A DNA stretch of 64,000 bases from Isoetes taiwanensis. Its lineage: Eukaryota > Streptophyta > Lycopodiopsida > Isoetales > Isoetaceae. Both the position numbers and the translations under genes were made by a program. The notes under the pieces were generated by a model, which was given only the letters and a program-made list of their open reading frames with translations, did no database searches and was not told where the DNA came from. Positions within the stretch are counted from its first letter, which is position 1; each line of letters begins with the position of its first letter. The stretch covers positions 1,550,001-1,614,000 of the forward strand of contig JAJEKV010000026.1 in NCBI GenBank assembly GCA_021234155.1, written 5' to 3'. Shown here in pieces: positions 50,696 through 64,000 of this stretch.

Positions 50696-53485
50696 AAAGT
50701 AACATTTACGTTCTTAAAAATAAGGAGCTAATTTTTTTAAATTTTGAGAGCATACAAAATTTACATTTTTTTCTTCATTTTTAAAATAATTAAGGTAATA
50801 TTTACATGCCAAAGACATGACACGACACTTCTTTTCCCCCGTTTTTTTTTGCTCAGAGCTCACGGCGATGGCGATTGATGGCCCCTGGAGGCTTTGAGGC
50901 GCTTTTCTTTCTTCTAACTCCGGGCGTGCCATGGCGATGGTCTAGAGTCCCTTCCGCCTCACCGGGGAGCTTTCCCCGCATCTGTTGAACCAACCGGGGT
51001 ATTCCAAGCTATGGAGGTCTTAAAACGGATGAAACCAGGGTATTCCAGTGGGGGTATGGAGGTCTGGTCCTTCAAGCTATGGGTTGGGAAGAAATCGCCA
51101 CGACCACATCTATGTTCTCTGGTAGACCCCATGCCTTCCCAAAGCATCACCGAATTATCGCCAGTTTATATTCAATATCAACTCTCAAGATATGATGATT
51201 TTGGTTTTTGCCTTGGCTTTGGCATATCTTGAAAAAAAAATAAATAAGGCGAGATAAAAATAGAAGATACTTCGAAGCAAGAAATAGGGCGAATCGAGGC
51301 CCAAGGAAAGAAGCGGGGCAAAAGATCGGGCCAATTAGCCCGGATATGCAAGGCCAAGATGCTCTCGAGGCAATTCCGGCAACAAATCCTTGTGTTGGAG
51401 ATAAGAAATTCTTAGGAAAAGGAAGCTATTGTAAGTGGAACCCCAAAGAAAGGGCCCGAATCCGACGTAATCGGGAAAAGAAGGGCGATTGGTTGCCTAA
51501 TGCCTTTCGGGGCGAATCTGCCAGGCTAAAATCGCAGACAGCACAGGCCTAAAAATTGGCCACTCAAGAATAACAGGTAAGAAGAAAAAAGCCCAACTGT
51601 ATTTTGATCTACGTTTGATTGATTCCGTGAAACAAGCTGGCTAAGCAAACTGACCACACTATCTCCATTCTCCACCCGATTTTGGTTATTATACAAATTA
51701 AATGGAACCCGCTGAGTTATCTCCAATCTAGAAAGAAAAAGATGTAAGTAGCAGAACATTTTGTGGAGTCGTTTTTTTATTAAACCCAGGCTAGCAGAAG
51801 AAATAAATTATCTTCCAAAATGGCGCATCAGTGCATGACTTTGTGCAGAGTTGTGAGCCCTTGGTTGTCCTCTTCTATAGCCGAGCTTAGAGTTTCTTTG
51901 TGGTTCTTCTATTCCATAGATAGCTCTGCATTTTTACAGATTTGGCGACCTCTCCTTTGAGTACTTTGGGCTTATAGCCTTTGTTTTTCTTGCCAAGATT
52001 GTTTTCGTGGCAAAAACCCTAAATCGTTCATCTTTTCTTTTGCGATTCTAGGCGGGGAGTATCACAATGCCGTTCTTTACTATGTGGTTTGAACATCCCA
52101 TTCATCCGTTAGCCATCATGTTTAAACTTACTAACACGTTTATTAAGGGAGCATAAATTTTAAAAGCCATTATTCTTGCTTGGCATTCCGGAATGATTTG
52201 CTTAGAACTAGAATGTGGTGCGTGTTTTTTGAGAGCTTCATAAAGATTGTTGTTAGCGATGGGCATCTACTTAAATAGCCACTCTGTAAGAAAATGGTTT
52301 TTCCTTGTGAGGTTGTCTGTTGGGCAAAGTTTTTAAACCCAATCGAAATTTTCCTACTCTTTCATCAAATAGCCGGATATTTTCGGGTTCCCAATCGGAA
52401 ATTTGTATTACTCTTATACAAATATGCATAAAACTCTCTACCGAATTTTTTCCGCAATGTGTTAACTCAACCGGAAATTCTTAGTTTCAACCGGAACAAA
52501 CCTTCTCTACCCCGGAATTTGCCCAACAGTGGTTGTGAGTAGTTATTGGAATCGGAGTTGGAGCCCGTCGTTTTCTTCTTTTAATTTGATTACTTTTAGC
52601 GTCATTTTCTTCTAATTTGATTACTTTTAGTGTCTTTTGTGCTTGATTTACATTCGTTTGTCTTTCCTATACTTTCAAATGTTATCAATTGTAAATATTA
52701 TCATTATCTCTTGGCTTTTAATTTGATTACTTTTAGTGTCTTTTGTGCTTGATTTCTGTTCGTTTGTCTTTCCTATACTTTCAAATGTTATCAATTGTAA
52801 ATATTATCACTGTACTGGCAGCATCTTGCAAACAAGGCAAACCTTGGTCTCTAGGTGTGAATCGGCCCAACAAGATTAGAGAGGCGCGCATTGCAAAACG
52901 AACTCAGAGCTTCAATGTTAAAGTCTTTTTTTGTTTGTCGTCGATCTAATCTAGTTATGGTTTAAATTTATTGCTTTCGAGAGAAAAAGATTCAAATGTT
53001 TACTTCTGCTTTTGTGCATCTTATCTAGGGAGTGCCGGATGGGTTTCAACATTTGTTGCATCAGAAGGCCAAGTCTGCAAGTTCTGTTTTTGGCTGCATG
53101 CGCATCTACTCCAGCACAACAACTAATTCTTTGATGTGTCTTCAAACAGAGCTCACTACTCGGATTTGTTGTCTCTCTGCCATGATTTGTAAGGCCCATG
53201 GGCACGATTTGTAAACCCCAAAATAGAGGCCTAGTTGATTGCCATAAGCGAGCCCATACTCCTGTTTCATCTTCAATACCTTTAAATCCATCATGCAATA
53301 TGGGTTCTAAACTTCATTGTTAAGAAAAGGAAAGCATTATGAATTTAGAAAAATTAATGTCTACATGTTCTAGCATGCATTTGGGGAAGAGAAACGTTCG
53401 CGGCGGTAAAGGCCCCAATAAGTTTCTTGTATATATAAAGGTATATCATAAACTTTTCTATATAATGTGTTTGATTCTTACATGC
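50696..53485. other. Unassigned 2.8 kb segment
   Basis: No gene is recognised. There is a short direct repeat of GGTATTCCA plus TATGGAGGTCT at 50998-51065, and a tandem duplication of about 90 bp with period about 107 at 52613-52702 and 52719-52809 (sharing TAATTTGATTACTTTTAGTG and TTCAAATGTTATCAATTG). Open frames of 60-115 codons (51346-51552 plus, 52951-53298 minus) have no known domains. It is the only long stretch in the 37-63 kb region not clearly assigned to an (AT)n-bordered element. Confidence 0.45.
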
Positions 53486-55473
<1,988 letters not shown>

Positions 55474-56649
55474 GGCGGCTAGGGCTAGCATTTATTATGT
55501 CTTGATGTAAGCTTATCCCAGCCTCGGTACGCTGGGTGTAGTTTGATAATTATAGATTAATTGGGCAGTTGATGCTAGGAATGTAAGTACATGATAAGTT
55601 TTCAGTTGTTCAATATCAAGTTACCTTAAATTGGTATGAATCATATGAACAGGGAATGTTTGGGACATATAGAAGCGGACTTTATGGTTAAAATTCATAT
55701 GATGTGATTTGGTGTATTGATGACCACGTTAGGTCCTGAAATTATTTAGAGCCCCTGGCACCAGACTTTAACATATAATTTCTTACGGGATGGTCTAGTA
55801 CTTTTAAATGGTCATGTGATATTTACTTCAAAATAAACTGAATGTGTCTGTGATTATATCTATGGGGCATCGGAGTTAAAGCAGTGATCACATGATTTGA
55901 TCCCATCTTTAAAGACATTTGACCTAAGGGATCTTGATACTTAGTGATTAATGTTAATATAAAGAGGATGTCTTGTCAAGAGAATTGGTTGACATGTTAA
56001 ACATGACATGAGTAGTCTATTACATAATAAATACACTAAACAAAGAAAAAGAGTGTGAAGACTAAGTTCTTATATTAAATTTATTTTTTATCTGGGCCTA
56101 ATGGTGGTTGTGTTTGCATATTACACAAATTGGTGAAGGGGTAAATCCTATGGTGATATAAATATAACCTCTTTTGGGATCACGCATGAATAAAAAAGGT
56201 TAAGGTTTGGGAATATGTGGATTGGGGTTTTAATGTTGACAGGTTAACTAAGGTAAATTGTGTATTTGTCCACGTATACTGTATTACATGGTGAATGGGT
56301 TTGAACATGTCGACATGAACAGGAGTTAACCTAAGTTTGAAAGAAACCCTAGCCGGCGGCCGACACTCGGGTTATGCTGATTGTCCAGGCTGGGTTTAGA
56401 TGTTTCTGGATGGCAAGGCAGTTGAGCTTTTTTGCTGATGTAGATACGCTCTTGGAGCAGTTGCATGCATGAAAAATCGTCATCTGATAGATCCAGGTAA
56501 CTAACTTGATACCTTTTGCGAAAGCTTTCTTGTAATCAGGATGTAATAAGGGATTTGCCTTAAGCAAATGGATCTTAACTAATCTAGGGCATTGGGTACT
56601 ATATATTATGGATAACGAATCTTTGGGCATTCCGCATTTCCTTTGAAGC

Positions 56650-56973
56650 ATGAGCAAGGCTGGCAGGCCGGAAGGTGCTCCCAATAAGGGTTGCACTAGG
56701 GCCAAATTGATTGAATTACTCAGAAGAAATGGTTTGGAGCATGACGCTATCCGACCATCAAAGGCACGATTCTTGGGATTTGTGCAAGCGGCATGGGGGG
56801 CGGATCCCAACAAGGATAGGAACGACCACAGGATTATGAGATTTATTCGGGGCAAGGAAATGCCAACAAAATGTTAAGGGCTTGGGAGCAGCCACTAGTA
56901 ATATTGAAGTTGTTCCCTTGTCTAACTCTGATGATGATGGAGACACTCGACAATGAAGACGTCCAACCTAATC
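56650..56973 (+). pseudogene. Penelope-like copy 2, SAP-like exon, frameshifted
   Basis: Same start as copy 1 (MSKAGRPEGAPNKGCTRAK). Patches at 56745-56800 (where copy 1 has CAG, CTG and CAG triplets) change the second half of the SAP-like motif and shift the frame; the frame closes at 56877. The acidic tail is encoded in another frame. If the patches are consensus errors the exon is intact as in copy 1. Confidence 0.5.
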
Positions 56974-58900
56974 AGGTCCTTTATTGCTTTTGATTTCTGG
57001 CATTGCTTGTACAATTTAGCTCTACCTTATCATAATTTTATTTCTGAGATGGCTTAGCAGAGATTTGTTGATTGGGGTGTGTGGTTAAAAATGGTTGTAT
57101 GTCACTATTGTTATTTTATGTTTTAACAGAAGCTCATCTAATTGTGTCTTCCTCTGTTGATGTCTTCCCTCAATTTTTTAATTGCCTTTCTAAAATGCCT
57201 GACTCGAACACTTATAATTCGTTTGTTTAATCAGTATAAAGCCCATTTTATTCCTGGTATTAGCAGCATGGTACTTGGATCTGTATTAAATGCCCCTTGC
57301 TGGTTATGAATTGGCTTTGTAGGTTAGGATAGGGTCTGCACATTTGTAGTAGAATAGGGCTAGACGCATTGTTTGACTGTAAATGAACCTTGAAAGAGTG
57401 ATTTTAGATCTTCCTATATTGTTTCACTCTCTGAATCATAGGCTGGACATTAGAATCTGCCTTTGGTCTCACATGTTTTTTGATCATACAATGTTTCTCC
57501 AGTAATGTCTTAGGCACTCAAGTGTGGAAATGCGGAGATACTTTAATTATTGTTATACTTGGCTTTAATAGAATAATGTGCTAATGGCCGTTATCCTACT
57601 TCTGGTTCCCTGAGCCAATTTTATTTGGCATTTTTGCTGTTAACATAGGGGTTGATCTACTGGCAAGTGAATGCATTAATATGGCATATGTGCTTGATCA
57701 TTCAATTTATCTGATTAAGTGTTGTTTGGTTGCTGGTATAATCTAAATCTTAGTGACTAGTTTTGTACATATTTTGAGTGAACCTCTTTTGCATAGCTTT
57801 TCGGATGATGTTGATAACTAACGTTTAGGATGGTCGTGTTTATGGCCATGTTATCATAATAATCTTTGCACGATAATAATGTTTTAGCGATGTTCTTTGG
57901 TTTACTGCCATAAGTGAACATATCCGCTTACTTTTGTTGTTGGATCTAGCTTTGGTCTTAGGATCTACGGGTTGATTAACTTGTATAGGATTGGTTATGC
58001 ATTTCTAGTTTCCAAATTGAATACCTTGGTGTTTCAATATTCTACACCACACGATTATTCCTTTATTGCCAAATAATCTTTATATTTCCTAACTTGTCTC
58101 AGTTTTTCTTATCTTTAATATATTTTTTTATCTGTGGGTAAAGGGCGAAAGGCCAAGGTTATTCATATAGCTTACACTAGCATAGGCATTTTACCCTTCT
58201 TAGGCTAACAAATGCTTTTTGTTGCGGTAAACCTAACTCCTTCTCCCATGCTTTGTGGATTTGGCATAATGTTTTCTTGTGGATCTGTTCTGCAAGTTTA
58301 TGAACAAATGTTTTGTAATTATTATTTTCAATCAATTTTGGTAAGTATTTCTTTATGCTTTTTAATGAACATCACATTGGGTAAAATCCCTTCATACTCT
58401 TCTTTGATGTTTTCAAATATTCTCTTGGTAATAGCAGAATTTTTTTTTTTGTTGTTATTGGCTTAATGAAATCTAAATAAAGCTGGTTTGTTGTCTTATT
58501 ACTCACATTATGAGTTAATTTAATGGTTCTATAACATGTTGTAGAGTTGTTTCACTTGGTAAAGTTGTATTTATTTAGCCAGTCGCACATTATTAGACTT
58601 AGATATGCATGAGGATAAGTGAAGCAATATAGTTGCATTCCTAAAAGCAACCCTAGGTTGTATGTTCAGTATTGGTAATTTGTTAAAATCTCTAAGGCTT
58701 CCCCTTTTGGGGTCTGATAAGTCCTATTTTGCCTTTAGTTAATATGGTAAAATTTGGATGTCTTAACAAAACATTAGGTTTTGTTTAGGCTAGTATATAT
58801 ACCCGATTTCAGATCACTGGTTTTACCAGTGCGAGCCTTAGAGATAATTTGTTTTACTCATTGATTTTGGCATTTGTACTAAATTCTTGATATTTCTCAG

Positions 58901-60500
58901 GAAAATAATTCCAACATACGTAAAATATTCAATCTGGCTGGGGGTAATCAGCAGACGAATTATCAGAATACTTTGGATAACAGGCCAGGTTGGTACCCTG
59001 AACTAGTGTTACGTGGATATGAGGCTGCTGGAATTTTAGCACCAAACAAGGCAGTTCAGACTGTTTTAGCATGCATCAAGGACCAGGAAGTGCATAATCT
59101 GCTAATATGCAAAGAGAGTATGCTGGTGGAGGGTGAGATTTCAGTTATATTATTTCTTGGATTCAATGGAATGTTGGAACTGGTCTCTAGCTTCAAAAAT
59201 GCTGATTTTGACACTTGCCATGAGTTGGTGGTGAACAAGTACAATATGCTACCTGGCATACATATTGTTGCTGACAAGAAGGATTTACATGATCTTTTGG
59301 CCTTTGTTAAAGGACTCACAGTTCTTGAAGGACAGAATAATATTAAACCATGCACGTTTATCCCTACTTCCAAGAGTTAGCGAATAATAAAACAGACTGA
59401 GCAGCCTATGATTTTGGATAATTGTTTGTTTGATATAGAAGGTTTGAATGAGGATTGCATGACTTCTAAAAATAGTGATGGAGTTAGTGAATGCTTCCCT
59501 GAAATTGATGAAGATGCTAAAGTTAGGGACCAGCTGGATGAGTATAGTATTAAAGAGATGAACTTTTTCAATTGTGGCTGTTTTCCTATCATGTCATTTA
59601 GAAATATTGAGGTTCATGGTGAACAGTTTGAACAAACCCTTTGGGCTAGCAAAAATTTAGGGATTGTTGCTCCTATCAGCAAGGAATCATGGATAAAATT
59701 GGCTAGACTCAATAAAGATGAAGTGATGAAAGCTGAAGCGGATGCTATTGCATTTACCAAGCATATTAGGAAGATATATGAGTTCAAACTTCCCTTTGAT
59801 CCGAAAACCAAAAAGACACCGTCGATAGGGACTGCTCTCTATGTTGGTCAAAAAGGCCATATGGCCAAAGTTGAAGAGAAAAGAAATGATTTCTATTTGA
59901 AAAGGATCTATAGGACTTCTTGCCCGCTCTTCAAATGTGATTGTGATAGGGTATGTGATGAGAAATGTCTTGACAATATTATTTGGTTTGATCATATGAT
60001 TTGGTTTATGGCAAATAACCCGAAAAGATCCGCCCGAAAGCGTAAGATACAAATGAGGTTTGCTCTCATATCTAACTTTCTAGCCTCTTGAACCCATGAA
60101 AGGGGTTGTTACATCATATATTGGGTACCTAAATTTGAGGGAACTCATGTTTAGGATGACTCATAAGCTTGCTGAAAACATCAATGTTAATCTGAAAAAT
60201 GAGTTTGGCAGATCCAAGGCAGTGGATATAATTGAAAAGACGCTCAGATCTAAGAAGTTCTTAATTGAACATATGCATGATAACAAGATGCTTGGGGTTT
60301 TGCTCACATACAAGAAAAAAAGACTCCTCCCAAAGAACATTACTTATGGAATTCTCGGGCCCTCCTAAGTTGGCTAAATGCTCCATGACAAGTATTGTTG
60401 GAAATGTTGTTCCAGTACTATTGAATCTGATGCAAGAGCCAAGGCAACTGGTGGAGTTCTTAAACCAATCATGGGACAGCCCAGCAAGGGTAACTATACT
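58901..60500 (+). pseudogene. Penelope-like copy 2, linker/cysteine-cluster protein, interrupted
   Basis: The first part (58901-59380) is open past the point where copy 1 is frameshifted, reading GMLELVSSFKNADFDTCHE. It then meets a stop at about 59378, where copy 1 has TTCTGCAGC. The frame resumes at 59408-60091 with CPLFKCDCDRVCDEKC, conserving the cysteine cluster, and breaks again near 60090, 60300 and 60365. Every break coincides with a CAG or CTG triplet in copy 1. The acceptor TTTCTCAG before 58901 is conserved. Confidence 0.55.
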
Positions 60501-60524
60501 GGTTAGTTTTTATTTATGGAATGA

Positions 60525-62714
60525 ATGACTGTTTATTTGTGCATGCATGGCATTACTTTAGGCCTCAGTGCCTTACTTTACCGGGACTTGTCCCAATTTA
60601 TACCGGCCGTATTTTCTTATTACTGTTTTTTGGTCAAACAGATTAAAAGAAGGGAACTATCTTCAAGGATTGATGGAAGAATTAAGCTGAAAACTATAAG
60701 AGAAAATGTTAAAAGTAAATATGTCCACTTCACTTATTTTTCTAAAGTGGTGGATAAAATAAGGTTTAGCAGTACCTTTAAAACTGTTTTATGTAGATTT
60801 TTTGGCAATCAAGGGTATGATATGTGGGAAAACACTGTTTTTGGATGGAAATATTCTTCTTGTTTGGAAGATATATGTTACAAACCCAAGTTTATCTTTG
60901 CTGATAATAAAATTCCAGCTTGTCCCTGCTCTATTCCGGGACTTAAGAAATTCATAGACCCCAATATTGGGCATATTAGGACAACAGATATAAATATTGT
61001 GCATAGTAAAGGACTCAGGAACTGGTTTTCATATGGGTTGAATTATATACCGACTTCGCCCTTTACCTTGGAACAATTCAAGAAAGAGATGAATAGTACA
61101 ATTGATGAATTCTTTAAGGTGCACAGGAATACATTATGTAATTTTGAGGATGATTATGTGGAGGAATGTAAAAAGGTCTTAAGGAAGGAGACAAAATGGC
61201 TGGCTAAATACTTCATTGAAAGTAATTATGAAGTTAAGAAGAAATTCCTCATACAAGATGAGAATCTGTTAAAAAACTTGACATGGTTATCTGATAACCT
61301 CTACATTTCTGGAGTGGACAAAGCAGGGAATAATCCGTCATTTATATGTCCATTACACATTAGAAATGAGGCTGATAAGAGACTAAGCAGCAGGGACTTC
61401 TCTATAATTTTGATGTCTCGTGAAGAACTTATTGTACAGGTTAGTACAGAATTATCTAAGTTACTTGGTGATGAGATTCATTCTAGCACCGAATTACCTT
61501 ATCTTATGGGTATATTTAAAGCCCACAAAGGAGAATACAGATGGATTACAAATGCTCATGATACCATTTTTTCTATTGCTGCTTCTATTGTATCTGCAGG
61601 TCTCAATTTGATTTTAGAGGCATGGCCTTCCATTTGCTATGAACTGCAAAAACGGGAACTTTTTCGGAAAAAAAAAAAATCAAGGCATCATGGATTATCA
61701 CTCAATATATGATGTGGTATGTAACTTACCAGCCAAAATCAATGATATTTTTGTGGCGGATATAACTAAATGTTATGAAAACATACCATTCTGGGTAATG
61801 ATGGTATTTGTAATGTAATTGAGGAAATTAGTATTTTGACCTGGGATCACATGAGATCGCAAATCTTTGGGTTTGACATGTGGTATAGGATTCTAGAAAA
61901 CTCTATGGTTATCATGGAATGGAAGAATAAGATACCAGATCACAATGAATGGAAGAGGATGGATATGGGTTTATTCATAGCACTTAATAGATGGCTTTTA
62001 AACAATTGTTTCCTTTCAATGCACAATGGTATCTGGAAACAGGTTAAAGGTATCCCTATGGGGTTTGCATCAAGCCCGGCTTGGTGTAACTTATACCTTG
62101 CTTGGTTTGAACTGAAGTTTATCTTGAGACTAATTACTGAAGGTAAATTGAAGGAGGCTGTTGCTTTCAATCATACTTTCCGGTATATTGATGATCTACT
62201 TAGCATCAACAACCCATTCATTAGAAAATGTATGGGAATTATTGAAAGTGAGAGTGGAGATGGAATTTATAACCTTAAGCATTTGGCAATCAAAGATGAG
62301 ACTGATTATTGTGGCTGGAATTCTGCATTGGGAAGAAAAGCTGATTTTTTAAATATGAGCATTGAAATCCTTTCACATCATAGTGGAATTTATGCTACCT
62401 ACAGGTTTGATAAGAGGGATAAATTGCCATTTCAAGTTTCTAGGTTCATTTGTGCCAGCAGCTGTCGTCCATACCTTTTGGCATGTAATGTCATCATTTC
62501 TCAAGTGCAACCATATCTATATGTGCATAGTAATCCTGTATGGGCTGCTAGGGACATTTCAGAACTTATAAAAGTGTTTGTTGCAAGAGGCTTCCGAAAG
62601 GTGGATCTTTGGCATAAAGTTTTCAAGGTAATAAAGGAGGAGAGTTTTCCTGGGCTCAGATATGACATCAACATGCTTATTAACGAACTATACAAATTCA
62701 GGTATGCTACTTGA
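60525..62714 (+). pseudogene. Penelope-like reverse transcriptase, copy 2, broken between motifs
   Basis: The first part (60525-61712, 395 codons) is nearly identical to copy 1 through the DKAGNN block and IFKAHKGEYRWIT. Between about 61645 and 61800 short patches (ACTGCAAAAACGGG, an A run and CATTCTGGG) change the frame; motif A (ADITKCYENIP) is still visible here in another frame. The frame from 61836 to 62714 carries motif B (GIPMGFASSPAW), motif C as RYIDDLLSINNP, and the complete C-terminal part. The R before YIDD is probably ancestral. Confidence 0.75.
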
Positions 62715-62762
62715 TGCTTGGAATCATCAATTTTTTGTTTCACATAGTTTGAATTTAGTTGG

Positions 62763-62794
62763 CAGAAGGGTCCCTAGGCATAGGGACCCTTCTG
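62763..62794. other. Perfect 13-bp hairpin near the 3' end of copy 2
   Basis: Identical to 47080-47111, at the same distance from the stop codon and the terminal (AT)n. Confidence 0.85.
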
Positions 62795-62846
62795 TCCTTA
62801 TGCTTATGATGGGATTTGATTCTGCCTTCCGGTTGGAGGGAGGATC

Positions 62847-63045
<199 letters not shown>

Positions 63046-63500
63046 ATACAATTATATTGAGTGTCACAAATGATGTAGAGTCTCAAATGGTGTAGAGATT
63101 TATGCCACAAATTTTTGGTAGAGATTGATCTCGGCCGTCCATCTCTGTGATGGACGGCCCAGACGGTGCCACCTCGTAACTCCCCAAGCATCCCTATTGT
63201 TGGTGTACCAAAATGTTGGTAGAGATTGATCTCGGCCGTCCATCTCTGGGATGAACGGCCCACAACAAAAGCCCCAAATTTTCATCCTCTGTTCTCTCAC
63301 GCCGGTAGCCCGCACCATGCCCATTCATTTTCCTGGATGTTCTTGACGGACCTCGGCTCAGCTCTGCTCCCGACTTACTGCTTTTATTTGATAGCCCGCT
63401 TAGTTCTGTGAAGTAACTCTTCTTGATAGTGACTCCGGATCATGCATATTTGGGCTTTAATATATTTGCAGGGGATTTTTTTTTTTTGGATTTCTTAGCG
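63046..63500. repeat. Flank with two copies of a GGCCGTCCATC palindrome
   Basis: A segment of about 50 bp (TTGGTAGAGATTGATCTC then GGCCGTCCATCTCTG) occurs at about 63114-63165 and 63212-63262. In the first copy GGCCGTCCATC and GATGGACGGCC form a perfect 11-bp hairpin (63133-63159). In the second there is one mismatch. This may be the start of another non-autonomous element of the (AT)n-bordered group. No gene is seen. Confidence 0.6.
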
Positions 63501-63537
63501 TCTATGTTATGGCAGCAATCTTGAGCGCCTGGAAAAC

Positions 63538-63873
63538 ATGGACGCTTGCATCGGATGCTCTGAGGAGGAGCTTCTTGAGTTTTGGCGACGTGGCTATGGT
63601 TCCATCCTATTTTTTTCATATCCGTTTTTACTTTTTGTGTGGGTCGCGAGATTTATGGTATATAGGGCAACCAAAGTGAGAATACCTTGGATTTTGAGTT
63701 GCCGAATTGATCGATCCGTGAGATCCATTACTCCCGGATTTTCTTTTTCCACCGCTCACCGATTTCTCATTTCTCTTGCCGCCTATGGTTTCTTCCAAGC
63801 CCCGCTTTCTCAAAAAATGGCATTATCAACTCTCTCGCTTTCTATTTTAATATCCGATATCTACCGCCCGTAA
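63538..63873 (+). CDS. Hypothetical ORF at the window edge
   Basis: A 111-codon frame starting MDACIGCSEEELLEFWRRGYG, then a hydrophobic stretch (ILFFSYPFLLFVWVARFMVY, about residues 23-42) that could be one membrane segment. I recognise no family. A minus-strand frame overlaps it. The first 20 residues look more protein-like than the rest, so it could be a first exon. Low support. Confidence 0.2.
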   Translation: MDACIGCSEEELLEFWRRGYGSILFFSYPFLLFVWVARFMVYRATKVRIPWILSCRIDRSVRSITPGFSFSTAHRFLISLAAYGFFQAPLSQKMALSTLSLSILISDIYRP

Positions 63874-64000
63874 AAACTGGAATGGATTTTCCTTTCGATC
63901 CTTTAGTCTCGATACATTTATCCGAGGTTTATTATTAATGATCGAAAAACATTGTTGCATTGTTGCTCAAACATTGTTATTTGGGCTGGTCTTCCATTTT
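63874..64000. other. Window end, nothing recognised
   Basis: AT-rich sequence without a frame or motif that I can assign. Confidence 0.4.

Overview
The window looks like repeat-dominated nuclear DNA from a land plant. The evidence is a plant-type L1 LINE with DUF4283-like, endonuclease, reverse transcriptase and zf-RVT parts, a CACTA (En/Spm) terminus, a MITE, one exon of the plant-only ALFIN-LIKE (AL) family, and very long (AT)n microsatellites. A non-flowering plant (fern, lycophyte, bryophyte or conifer) seems more likely than an angiosperm, because the most complete coding element resembles Penelope-like elements, but this is a weak inference. No complete ordinary host gene is visible.

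Layout. 1-15.5 kb: a 1.32 kb direct repeat (1-1324 and 14143-15466) brackets a 1.07 kb fold-back element, a 19-bp minisatellite that reverses orientation, and a 2.2 kb direct repeat pair (about 5.19-7.40 and 7.97-10.23 kb). 15.5-21.1 kb: minus-strand gene fragments, including one orphan AL exon and a broken unidentified coding region. 21.1-34.5 kb: an intron-containing, decayed DDE-type transposase gene, split by a 7.85 kb LINE whose 14-bp target duplications keep the transposase frame in register. 34.5-37.3 kb: non-coding DNA, a gene-fragment relative, then a CACTA terminus with a 214-bp MITE inserted almost exactly at its end. 37.3-63.0 kb: a chain of elements, most of them ending in (AT)n tracts: a 2.2 kb palindrome with two tRNA-like heads, Penelope-like copy 1, an array of GAATCT-type repeats, a small fold-back, an unassigned 2.8 kb segment, a second GAATCT element and Penelope-like copy 2. 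63.0-64.0 kb: flanking DNA with short palindromes.

The most interesting system is the Penelope-like pair (39789-47166 and 55469-62849). Each is about 7.38 kb, starts and stops exactly at (AT)n, encodes an N-terminal protein with a SAP-like domain and a cysteine cluster plus a 730-codon reverse transcriptase ending in a Penelope-type C-terminus, appears to carry introns, has no visible GIY-YIG endonuclease, and has a perfect 13-bp hairpin near its 3' end. Several unrelated non-autonomous elements share the (AT)n boundaries, which suggests a microsatellite-targeting guild.

Caution: where duplicated segments can be compared, differences cluster at CAG, CTG and CCG triplets. This looks like a base-calling or consensus artefact at CHG-methylated sites, so many of the frameshifts described here may not be real.
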